A stretch of 64,000 nt of DNA, taken from positions 4,588,001 through 4,652,000 of the forward strand of contig NC_085110.1 of the NCBI RefSeq assembly GCF_030269925.1, given 5' to 3'. The position numbers were made by a program, and so were the translations under genes. Source of the stretch: Bombyx mori (lineage: Eukaryota > Arthropoda > Insecta > Lepidoptera > Bombycidae). Under the pieces are notes generated by a model, which was not told the DNA's origin, made no database searches, and saw only the letters and a program-made list of their open reading frames with translations. Positions within the stretch are counted from its first letter, which is position 1. Every line of letters starts with the position of its first letter. Below are positions 51,501 to 62,100 of this stretch, in pieces.

Positions 51501-54500
51501 GTGTACAACCAAAATTTGATGCTCGTAATTATTCAAACTATAAATCTGAGAAATCTGTGATTGACGAAACATCTCTAATTGACATAGTGGAAAGTGAAAA
51601 TACTTCAAAAGACAATGGCCCTAACAAATCTGTTGTAAATCTACAAAGAAAGGTATCGAAGCCCCTGAATTACAACGATACATCAAAAAATAGTTCTTCT
51701 TTAGATATACAGCCTGTGAAACATATTATCAATGATATAGAAAATACAGCAGATTTTAAAAATAATTACGAAAGTGAAATTAAAATTAACGACATTGAAC
51801 AAAATGATGAGACAAAAAGAAAAATACCGGAATCTGTTCATTCAACTGATATGTTTATTGTATACAAAAGTAGTGAAACTGATACTCCTAGTACGGGAAG
51901 GTCCAAAGAACCAACTTCTTGGCCACACCACTATAATTCCGAAGTAGTAGAAACTTTAAAAATCCATCCTAAAAACCAGAACACAGCTGACTATCGTTCT
52001 AGAAAACGTGAACCAAGCACGAATACACAGACTAATGAAAATATAGGTACCAAACGTGGTATTAATGTGAAGTTGCCTCGTGTTGAACTAATAAACTCAT
52101 CGCAGTCATTGTCCCTGAAAAGTGAAACAAGTTCTTCAGATACATTTCATATGGCAAAACCTTCGGAAACGACATTCTTAAATTCAGAGGCTATCGAAAA
52201 ACCTCAAAAGACAGAACTCGAACCATCTAACAGTGATCAAGAAAAAGTGAATTCTATTTTTGATAGTATTTATTCCGAAAACTATCAAAACAATATAAAA
52301 AAGAGTAATATCAGCGGCCAAACAATCTCATTGGCCAATGATACCGAAACTCTAAATGTGACTTCTAGACCTAATAGCTCCGATCTGGCAGTAAATCCTT
52401 TAAACAATAATCTTCAAACAAAGTCTAAATCGAAAAAATCCGCACAAAATGAATTGAGAACTAAAATCGCATTAAACTATGTTCTCGATACAATTGAACT
52501 AGACAGAAATCTTAGGAATACCGATAACGAAAATTCATATTCCACAAGGAAAACTCAAAGTGCTTCTATAGTAAGCTTCTCTTTATTAGATTTCAATGAT
52601 GAAAGCAATCTTTCTTCAGTTAGTTCTCGTAATGGAATTAAAACTATGGCTCATAACCTCTCTAAAAATCAATTTCTTAAGTTCAAAGACCAGGGAGTAT
52701 TGGTAAGACTGGATAATTATGAAAAATACGAGCAAGAAATTGATGCATTAAAGAAAACATTAAAAAACACGGAAGAGGACTTTAAAAAGAAACTTGACGC
52801 TTTAAAACTGCAATACGATAACAACATAAAGAATATTAAAAAAGAGCACGACAATGGAGTTAATAATTTACAAAATCTACACGAAGAGACGTTGCATGAT
52901 ATTATTAAAATACGCGAAAATGAAATTGAGAACTTAAGGACATTAAGTATTGAAGCAATGAAGAAGGCAGACAAACTAGAGAAGGACAATAGTTTGCTAA
53001 AACATCAGGAGCAGTATAACGGTCTAGCTTGTTTCGACGAGGTAACTATGTACTTTTCCTTATTAATAGTGTACCTTTAAACTAAGTACAACTGAGAAAT
53101 AAATTAAACATATGAACCGTCTTATTTTAAAACCATGTAATAGGTACTTAGTTCATTTATGGAATAAATTTTAAAACTTAACATCTTTACAGGTTCAAAA
53201 GGCAAATCAAACGCTAGTTACCTATCTATAATCCTAATATCATTGTAAGCTTATTAAAGGTTTATTATATTCTATTTAGGATCAGGAGGTTCCTTCAGAA
53301 TCCAATAGTCAAAAAAACACACGACTTCAACGAAAAGTTCTCACGCAGACTAATGTCGAAGCGTTTGACGTGAAGCCAAAAACACGTATACATGGCCCTT
53401 GTACATGCAGCTTGGATGTGAACATGTCCGATACTATACGAAATATATTTCAGCAAGTTGACAATGATCAAAGGAAATTGGCCGAGCGCACGTATCTAAA
53501 ATACATTTTGAACAAAATTTTAAATGACAGCGTAAAGGTAAACTTCTTTGTCTTTGATCTCTATTGTTCTAAATCTACTTAGAAAAGTTTAGTAATTTTA
53601 CAAGTTAAAGATGTTGAGTTTTTCCATTCTATTCTATCAGCCCATAGACGTCCATTGCTGGACATAGGTCTACCCCAAGCCTCGCCACAAAAATCGGTCT
53701 TACGCTGCTTGCCTCCAGCGGTTTCCCGCAAACCTCAATAGGTCGTCGGTCCATCTTGTAGGGAGACCTACCCACATTTTCCATTTCCAGTTATCATTTT
53801 CTAAAGCATTATGTCTATTTATAAAGCTATTTAAAGTTAGTTAAGATAGCTCAAAATCGTCAACTACGCACCACAATTACGTTAAGCCACAATACTTACA
53901 CAATAATTACCACAGTCAGGTCGCAGGTTATGCGTTTTATTGATTACCTATAATAATAGTATCCAACACAATTAAGTCCATAGAGTAATAAAATTTTATT
54001 ATTACGTCTATATTTTTTCATATGGAGATTTAGAAATATAAATTAAAAACTTATTTCTAAAAAGGATATCTTAACATAAACGCAATTTCCTAAAACCGTG
54101 CATAATTTATAGCCTACTAGATATATTAATTATTCAAAAAATACACAAGTCAAAGTACCTCGATACATTCTGTTCCTAATTATCTTAAAAGTAAGCTAGC
54201 TAAGTAAGTAACGATATTATTAATGGGTTCAGTTTGCCTTTGTTACGTACAATTTTAAAATGTATTTTATTTTATTTTAGTTGTAAACATTTTTTTTATC
54301 TATAAATGAAATAGAAAAATTTCATAGGAATAAAAATTAAAAAAAAAATTCAGAAAAGAACAACAATTCAACCGCCCTTTACAAATGGTAATCTCACACC
54401 ATTTTATATGTCAAAATCACCTGCAGTGTCCATAAATAACATGCCAAACGTAAATTAGGTGGACCGTTACAAGGAAAATGTCTGACGCCGATTGGTATCG

Positions 54501-57500
54501 CCAATGTTTCTATTTTTGCTCAAAACGAACAAACAACCACAAAATAATAAACGTTATCCTTATTGCAGTAATAATGTAGCTGTTAAAGTATTTTTTTCAT
54601 TCCCGATCCTGCGGACAGAACGGAAAGCAGTCGACGTCGCCCAAAACACGTCATCTCGGATCCTCCCGATCCACTAACGGTGCTTTTAGGTACTTCAAGC
54701 ACCGGTCACCATTCTCGTCGAACCCGTCGCTTGTGACGAAGGGCTCGACGAGTAAATTAACTCTCAGACACAGCCCACTGAGTTTCTCGCCGGATCTTCT
54801 CAGTGGGTCGCGTTTCCGATCCGGTGGTAGATTCTGCGAAGCACGGCTCTTGCTAGGGTTCGTGTTAGCAACATCATCAGGTTTGAGCCCCGTGAGCTCA
54901 CCTACTAGCCACGGTTACGCTGAAATAGCCCCTAAGGCTATCAGCTTAGGTAGGAAAAAAAAAAAAAATTTTTGAATTTAGAGGCCTGGCTTTCAAAGTC
55001 CTTTGTCTCTTAAGTCTCTTTTCTTCTCTTTCTATCCTATTACCCTCTGCTGGGGTGTAGGGCTCGAATCAAATCCTTCCATTTACATCGGTCTTGGGCA
55101 GTCTGTTCTAGCTCCTCCCAAGTCCATGACTAAGAAACCTAGCTCCTGCTGCACCGAGCGACGCCAAGTTGCTCTGGGAAAGCCTCTCTTCCTTGTACTA
55201 AACACTTTCTTAAGTACTATCTTGAATTTCTTATTGAAACATCCAACAATTCTTATAGTAGTATCAAAACTTGGCTTGGCTGGGGAAAAGTGGGCAGTGA
55301 GAGTGCACATCGGAAGGTCACTCCTGAAATTCGCCTAGCTCACAGGCACACCCGTGTTTCTCTCCCTAACGCCACGATATCCATTTCTTTCTTTTTGCTT
55401 AGGTATTGTTCTCATTGTATAATAAATAACAGTATCGATTGAGATTGAGAAAAGACCAAATTGTTTCAGTCGCTTGACGCTCAAGAACTATCTTTCTTAC
55501 ATTTGAAAATATGTCGTACGTGGAAAATGAAATTGAATAAGGAGGAGGCCTTCCAAATGAAAATCAATACATTGGAATCGGAGCTGTTAACTAAACAGAA
55601 ACATACACAGCAGCACAGTAAATAAAATATCTACTTTTTTATTTATATTAAGCTCCTTTATCTTACATTTTTATTTTATTTTTATTGCTTAGATGGGTGG
55701 ACGAGCTCACAGCCCACCTGGTGTTAAGTGGTTACTGAAGCCCATAGACATCCACAAGGTAAATGCGCCATCCACCTTGAGAATTAAGTTCTAAGGTCTC
55801 AAGTATAGTTACAACGGCCGCCGGCATGTAAAAAATACATGTACTTAATAGATAGGCTAATATCTATGAAGTGTTGGACTCCCTACACTAGTTGCGGGGG
55901 CGTTAAGAATGAGAATCTTTGTGGGGGTGAGAAATAAAAATTTCAATTTTAAATGCCCAGCGGAGCGGACGGGTACAGCTAGTTATTACATATTTACAAA
56001 GGAAGTTTTTTTTTATGGGTTCAGTTGCAGATCTTGATCGTAAGGTAGCACAAGAGAGGAGAGCGTTACAAGAGATCAGGGAAGCCGTATTCAGGAGCAA
56101 CCCGAGGTCACGTTCTACGAGTCCGAGGACGGATTTCGGCATCAAAACTTCAGCACCAGCGGAATCCATTACAAATAATAATTTGTTAGTGTCTATACTT
56201 TTAGAAAATGTTGTCAAACTCTTATGGACAACAGCTTCCGTACTTCATATGCATTTATATACGGTAAATACACCAAAACAACATTTTTTACAATTTTTGT
56301 CTATCTGTCTGTTCCGGTTAACCTCTGAAACGGCTGGACCGATTTTGTCGAGACCTTCACTGATTACCTATCATGATTATATAAGGAGTAACTTAGGCTA
56401 CTTTTTTTAGACTATCTTCGCCTCGCGCGTCACCCGCGGGACTCAGCTATTAATAATAAAATTAAATGTTCCCCAAGGCGAAGCGAGGGCCGATCGCTAG
56501 CTATACATATAAGCTGTAAAAACCTACGTATATATAGTTCTCCCTCATCCAAACCTGCTGGTTGAAATTAGGTTTCTCTCAGCATTACCTTTGTAAAGTC
56601 GTCTGCGGTTGATAGGACGTGATTCTCCGGTTTCGTCTCGAACCAGACATTGTAAAGATTATCTGATTTAAAAATAAACGTGCGAACTCCTTATAGGGAC
56701 TGCACTTGTAAGATTGGATGCGGAATTGTCAGAAAACGCGAGAGACGAGCGGCCGGAGACATTGCCGCTACATTGTTGAGCGTTAAGTCGCGACCGCGTC
56801 GATCCAGGGCTGAGAGCAACAGGGTAATGTTTTGAGTTTTTTGAAGTGAAACTTCTCTAGAATCGTTGTAATTTCAAACTCAATGAAACGAAATGAAACG
56901 AAACGAAAAAATAAGTTTTCGGTAGGCAGCGGCTTGGCTCTGCCCCTGGTATTGCTGAAGTCCATGGGCGACGGTAACCACTCACCATCAGGTGGGCCGT
57001 ATGCTCGTCTGCCTACAAAGGCAATAAAAAAAAAAGTGTGCCGCAATTGGCTTGCCGAAGCAGCTCCGAGCGAGCAACTCAGTGGGCTGTGTCTATGGGT
57101 TAATTCGTTCGTCGAGCCCTTCGTCGCAAGCGACGGGTTCGACGAGGACGGTGACCGGTGCTTGTGGTACCTAAAAGCACCGTTAATGGATCGGGAGGAT
57201 CCGTAATGACGTGTTTTGGACGACGTCGACTGTTTACCATTCTGTCTACAGGATCGGGCATGAGAACAGGGTAGAAGCAATGGTTCGTTTGACTGCACTC
57301 TTTAACTGAGTCATCCCATAAATGATAGCTAACATTTTTTCGCACTTTAGTATTTACTGCTTTGACAAGTACCCCATGAAACATGCAACAAGTGTCAGCA
57401 AGTACCATGTTTTTAAGTGATAATTTATTTTTTTATACTTTAGAGGAAACTATTGAATAATAATTACATTAAATATGTTTGTTGAATTATAGGCGGTTAT

Positions 57501-57612
57501 TCCAAACCTGAATTTTGAGGAAAGCCGCAAAAACAATGCTTACGAACACGACGAACGTCCGACGCGTCTCCGCAAAAATGAAGATAAACAGAAACACTAC
57601 CACAAAAAATAA
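42598..57612 (+). CDS. very large coiled-coil protein with microexons, unrecognised, about 20 exons
   Basis: Exons: 42598-42945, 43316-43357, 43431-43463, 43540-43560, 43907-43930, 44008-44031, 44347-44367, 44452-44536, 45246-45331, 45409-45528, 45603-46457, 46736-46931, 47195-48651, 49031-49159, 50076-50277, 50394-53041, 53280-53537, 55470-55617, 56025 to about 56263, 57493-57612; about 2351 codons. Residues 1-116 hold the EGKLKAYASCTDARAWSH module shared with the divergent neighbour; 117-171 come from six microexons; CEPYC is at 235-239. From about 300 to 1500 the protein is Lys/Glu/Asn-rich heptad coiled coil; 1500-2000 is low-complexity polar; a second coiled coil lies near 2010-2090. The C-terminus has ADLDRKVAQERRALQEIREA, then an Arg/Ser-rich stretch and a basic end. 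The architecture resembles golgins or centrosomal scaffolds, but I recognise no specific family. The donor of the second-last exon is uncertain because a repeat starts there. Confidence 0.8.
43015..43245 (+). repeat. LINE-3'-end-like repeat, family B
   Basis: A near-complete copy in the first intron of the large coiled-coil gene, missing 'GTAATGC' after GAAGCA. It ends 70 bp before the first microexon. Confidence 0.75.
48857..48968 (-). repeat. LINE 3'-end repeat, family A
   Basis: An inverted copy: the T run and TTGCCCGAGTAGGCAGACGA on the left, GGCAGAGCCAAGCCGCTGC on the right. It lies in an intron of the coiled-coil gene. Confidence 0.75.
49216..49490. mobile_element. MITE with GGCGGATCCAG inverted ends (family G)
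   Basis: The ends are GGGCGGATCCAGC and CTGGATCCGC. The first ~40 bp match 5966-6005 almost exactly, as does the G-rich right end; the core is longer here. Confidence 0.6.
53625..53780 (-). mobile_element. RTE-type LINE 3' fragment
   Basis: The minus strand encodes pieces of an RTE ORF2 C-terminus, such as DRFLWRGLG, and then YVQQWTSMG after one stop. It lies in the long intron 53538-55469. Confidence 0.6.
54650..54970 (+). repeat. Bm1-like SINE (family C), near full length
   Basis: It runs from TCCCGATCCACTAACGGTGC to GGCTATCAGCTTAGGTAGG plus a poly-A. Sense, intronic. Confidence 0.8.
55003..55400 (-). mobile_element. LINE ORF2 C-terminal remnant
   Basis: The minus strand has KRGFPRATWRRSVQQELG, typical of the end of a non-LTR retrotransposon ORF2. 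It sits 70 bp before the acceptor of the exon at 55470. Confidence 0.6.
55684..55818 (-). repeat. truncated family B repeat
   Basis: The 3' half in inverse orientation, cut at GTTACAACGGCC, where it abuts the Helitron-like repeat that follows. Confidence 0.7.
55830..55985 (+). mobile_element. Helitron-like repeat (family F2), 3' part
   Basis: It matches 14310-14475, ending CCCAGCGGAGCGGACGGGTA followed by CAGCTAG. Its end lies about 40 bp before the acceptor of the exon at 56025. Confidence 0.5.
56240..56512 (+). mobile_element. Helitron-like repeat (family F)
   Basis: The same element as 35060-35355. Its left end overlaps the candidate donor ACG|GTAAAT of the second-last exon of the large coiled-coil gene. 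Confidence 0.5.
56921..57036 (+). repeat. LINE 3'-end repeat, family A
   Basis: A near-complete 3' end with a 10-base A tail, preceded by a GAAAC pentamer run (about 56883-56912). Confidence 0.75.
57060..57235 (-). repeat. Bm1-like SINE (family C), 5' part
   Basis: The inverse of the first ~170 bp of the copy at 54650: AACTCAGTGGGCTGTGTC, then GCACCGTTAATGGATCGGGA, continuing into shared flank GACGTGTTTTGGACGACGTC. Confidence 0.75.
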
Positions 57613-58190
57613 TTGTATTCATCTAAAATTATCTGGTTTCTTGACTGTGTGTTTGTGTGTAATTTCTAGAGTAAAATTAGAAAGTAGGTGTATGAAAATT
57701 TCACAGTGTAATATTTATAATGTCATCCTAAAAATACGTCTAATGTTTCGAAGTTTTTTTTTACTATTTATTTACTAATGTTCAAAGTTATATTACTTGA
57801 AAATTAAAATACATATTTTTTGTGATGTAAAGTAAAATGTGTGTGTGTAGTTTGTAAATTAAGAAATAAATTAATAAATTAAAAGTTGATTTTCAAATTA
57901 TTTTTATTGATATGGAGTATATAATTTGGTTTTTGTCTTTGTACCTAGACAAATACTCGTTTTGGTCCAACTAAAAGGTATTTATGAAGCCGTAAACTGT
58001 AGATAGTGGTCTAGTAGAATTATCGATTCGACAAAAAAAAAGTTCACAAGTAAATAATTTTGGAACAAAAAGTACCTACTTGAACAGAAAGAACAAACTA
58101 TTATTCGGGCAACTCTTGAACTGGTTTTTTATTTATGGTACCGTAATATGATTCGTAGTTAAAAATAAGACAGGCCACGTGTCAAAAAAA
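57613..58190. other. 3' flank of the large coiled-coil gene
   Basis: It probably contains the 3' UTR. AATAAA occurs near 57865. No coding sequence was seen. Confidence 0.45.
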
Positions 58191-58196
58191 GTTATT

Positions 58197-58430
58197 TTTT
58201 TATTGCTTAGATTGTTGGAGAAGCTCACTGGCCACTTGGTGTTAAGTGGTTACCGAATCCCATAGATATCAACAACGTTAATGCCGTCATCTGCCTTGAA
58301 TCATGAGTTCCAAGTCTCAGTTTTTACGGATGCCCCATCCTTCAAGCCGAAAAGCGTTACTGCTTTACAGCAGGAAATAACCATTAAAGTCTTAATGGTT
58401 ATTTCCTGCTGTGAAGCAGGTCGTGCGCAT
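58197..58430 (-). repeat. diverged family B repeat ending in a hairpin
   Basis: The inverse family B order is recognisable (TTGCTTAGATTGTTGGAGAA, GTGTTAAGTGGTTACCG), but the right end is a fold-back with 28-bp arms (58360-58387 and 58392-58419) not present in other copies. Confidence 0.55.
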
Positions 58431-58750
58431 TTAGGCGCGCAGACTGAATAAGTTGTTCTCCGCCAAATAGGCACTGTCTCTGTGATATCGCTTTCATCAA
58501 GTCCTCTTCAGCACGTGATGAACAATCTGTATCCTCTAGATCGCAGATATGTAAGTGATAACTTGAATTACTTTTATCTCACAAAGATCTATCTCCATAA
58601 ACAAAGTTCACCGCTTGAAAGAGTAAAATCAAGGTAAAGATCAAATAGTGTAAAAATGATCATATAAATTGGAACTCGGTAAGTTATACGAATAAGCAGC
58701 AAACGCGATAGTGCCGCCGGCCTAATCGAGTTCCGCGAACTCAAAAAGAT

Positions 58751-58825
58751 CACGTGATGTCAGCTGATTGAAATACACACAAACATATAAAAACCCCGCC
58801 GGCGCCGCTCCGACTGTTTCGTCAC
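58751..58825 (+). promoter_or_regulatory. candidate TATA promoter with E-boxes
   Basis: TATAAAA at 58786-58792 is followed by a GC-rich stretch and a TCACATC initiator-like site about 30 bp on. Upstream are CACGTG (58751-58756) and CAGCTG, two E-box types. It points towards the small ORF at 58925 and away from the coiled-coil gene. Confidence 0.4.
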
Positions 58826-58924
58826 ATCAAACAGCATCTTTTGTCTTTGAAATTTAGTAATATTCGTCGTAATAAATTTGATATTTGTTTTGAGAGTTGG
58901 AGTAGTTATTATGGACCTAGTAAT

Positions 58925-59008
58925 ATGGTTTTAATATTTTTCGTATTAATTGTTTGGAATGCAAAAAACAAGAGCTTGATTGAAAAGAGAATTCCGATAA
59001 CAGGTTGA
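58925..59008 (+). CDS. possible small secreted peptide or first exon
   Basis: The 27-codon ORF starts MVLIFFVLIVWNAKNKSL, a hydrophobic stretch then a charged part ending in ITG. It lies about 110 nt after the putative start site. A GT near its end could also make it a first coding exon of a longer gene. An upstream ATG at 58911 gives only seven codons. No family is recognised and the call rests mainly on the promoter. Confidence 0.25.
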   Translation: MVLIFFVLIVWNAKNKSLIEKRIPITG

Positions 59009-59100
59009 AATTAAAACAAATTATAAATAATTTTATTAAGTTATTTAATACTATGAAAAATGTGGTGTACTTGAAGAACATAATCTACTTTTTTCATTGT

Positions 59101-62100
59101 TTATTTCGTAGGTCTGTAAGATGGGTTCGGAAATTCTGTAGTCGGGTTTTCGTAACAAGGATTTGAAACATCAAAGCCGGCGGCTTTGGCCGCTTCTTCC
59201 ACTTTCCTGTATTCCCTTTGATCGTAGATATCTGTTAAAACCTTCCATCCGATGAGAGTCAGCAAGCCAATCAATACAATAGCAGAGATCACACTACCCA
59301 CAACAACTGAAAATGTAATAAAAGCCATTTATAAATGAGTTATACTCGTAGTACCTATGTATAGCTACGATACAAGTTTTTATAGGTTTTTCGATTTTAC
59401 TAAATCCTGGGTTTTGAACAATTTTGATGGAACTTGAATAGATGGAAATTAATTAAAAACGAAATTCTGCCAATCTATTCAAATTGTGTTCCGTCACACA
59501 CGCTACAATTGATTTATATTAATTAAAATGTATAATTCAATAAAAAAATTGGGACAAATAACATATGGCTTTAGACTAGAATTGTCTGTACTCTGGGACA
59601 CAGACAATGATAATAAATCAGTAATATTATATATTACTTACGTTTAAATGTATAATAAATAAGAAATACTATATATTATTATATATAAATTCGGAAATAC
59701 ATGTTATGTTCTCCATTGTTTTTCTTCCGATTTTCTGTATGTTTTGGTTAGTAACTATTGACAACTTTGGGCGTCATCAATGTTTTAGGAGTAGTCAGTT
59801 TATTTTCTTCATAATGTCAACACAAAACGAACGAGACAATTTAATATGCGAAAAAACGTATGCGAAATTTAATTTTTATGCGGCAGTGATTATAGTTGAA
59901 TTTCGATCATTAAATAAATAATAGTAGATATTAAACTGAGGCATTTAGTTACAAGCCCGTTCGTTCTACGAAGGTTTTCGATGACGACGTGGTATTCAAA
60001 CCGACAATAGATCTTCAGCCCATCAAACTAGAGCCCCACCGAGTCAATCAAATATTAGTAAAAGGGTCAATGTACTCACTATATAAATTAGCTTTAGGCG
60101 GTATCTGCTTTTCCTTTTGTATAGTCAAAAAAAGTTTATTGTCCTCGTGGTGGTATTTGAACACAATCGATGTTCCGTTATCCAATAGCTTGGCACACCA
60201 AGTAGCCTTTTGAATGTTATCATTTATGATTTCCGTTGAATTAACAATCTTAACAACCGTGTCCTTTCCGTTCAAGAATGATTGATCACAAAACGCCTTT
60301 TCGTTCAAGTAATTACAATATACGTAGTCTTCATATTTTTTACAGTATTTTGCGGCGCAATCAGTGCATAAGTCGCAGAATGTGCCGAAATACGATTCAT
60401 TTTTGCCGCTAACTTTATCACAGGAACATTCTCCACATTTACATTCCCCGTTGCCGAAGCAAACCTTTTGGTTACAGAAACAAAAAGTTATCTAAACGTT
60501 TTAGTATCTCATTCTGAATTCGAAATAATAACATGTTTAGTTGCGCATTTTTTTGTTTGTTTTTATTGCTTAGATGGGTAGACGAGCCCACAGTCCACCT
60601 GGTGTTAAGTGGTTACTGGAGCCCATAGACATTTACAACGTAAATGCGCCACCCAACTTGAGATATAAGTTCTAAGGTCTCAGTATAGTTACAACGGCTG
60701 CCCCACCCTTCAAACCGTAACGTATTACTGCTTCACGGCAGAAATAGGCAGGGTGGTGGTACCCACCCGCGCGGACTCACAAGAGGCCCTACCACCAGTA
60801 ATAAGTTTTGTAATACACATTGCACAATTCATTGTGTTAACCCATATTCGTAGAAGAAAAGGTTTAAATCTTTACCTCATTCTCGTCTGACCACGGCGCT
60901 ATGCAATCTTTGTTGCTTACAGGACACATACAGTTCGGAGGCGACCAGCCCTCTTGACAATTACATTTACCCATATAGCATGTTCCCTTTTTGCAGTTAC
61001 TCATACACAAATTATCATCATATTCGCACGTGTCACCTGAATATCCGGGCTTACAAATACAACGGCCGCAACTAAAATATAAATAATGTAATAAGTTTAG
61101 TACAACACATTTTTTTTTGTTTTTTTTTGTTTTTACAGCGCATGTCGTGTAGTGCTTTTTTATTTATTTATTGCATAGATGGGTAGACGAGCTCACAGCC
61201 CACCCCGTGTTAAGTGGTTACTGGAGCCCATATACATCTACAACGTAAATGCGCCACCCACCTGCAAGCCAAGTCATAAAAAAAACTCACCTTGAAATAT
61301 AAGTTATGTATTATAAGTAACCTATCCGCGCGGACTCACAGGTACCACTACCCTGCCTATTTCTGCCGTAAAGCAGTTATGCGTTTCGGTTTGAAGGGTG
61401 AGGCAGCCGTTGTAACTATACTTGAGACCTTAGAACTTGTATCTCATGGTGGGTGGCGCAATTACGTTGTTAATTTTTTGTTCATTGTTTATTGTTCATT
61501 TAATGTTTGTTCTTAATGTGACAACGTGCTACATAATTTTTGTAGAATTTTAAATATTCAGTAATCAAAATCAATAAATTAGGTACTTGTAGCGCGGGTT
61601 AAACGTATATTTAACTAGGTACATAATAATAATAATAATAATATAACTCTTTATTTATATAACACCTTAATATGTACAGAGTAAACTAATAAAACAAAAG
61701 TCGGTGATATAAATCGGCGGCCTTATCGCTGAAAGCGATCTCTTCCAGGCAACCTTGCAGAGAGAGGAATAAGTTAACTGGACGGTGCTATATCTTAGTA
61801 AACTTATATAAAAATATATACTTAAATACACATGTGAAAAATAAATACCATATAAGATAAACTTACATACGATTAAATACAAATGAATACTAAAAATATA
61901 CAAGATAGAATACAAAAGAAGTAGGAACTTATACAGTTATATCATAGAAGCAAAGTAGTGCGATTTCAATCTGGACTTGAAAATTTCCGGCGAGGACGAT
62001 TGTTTAACGCTTAAAGGTAACGCATTCCATAAACGGTACATAGTATAATAGCGCCCAACCAATTTCGAACGCTGGGCAGTCGACCAGACGTTCTACTTGT

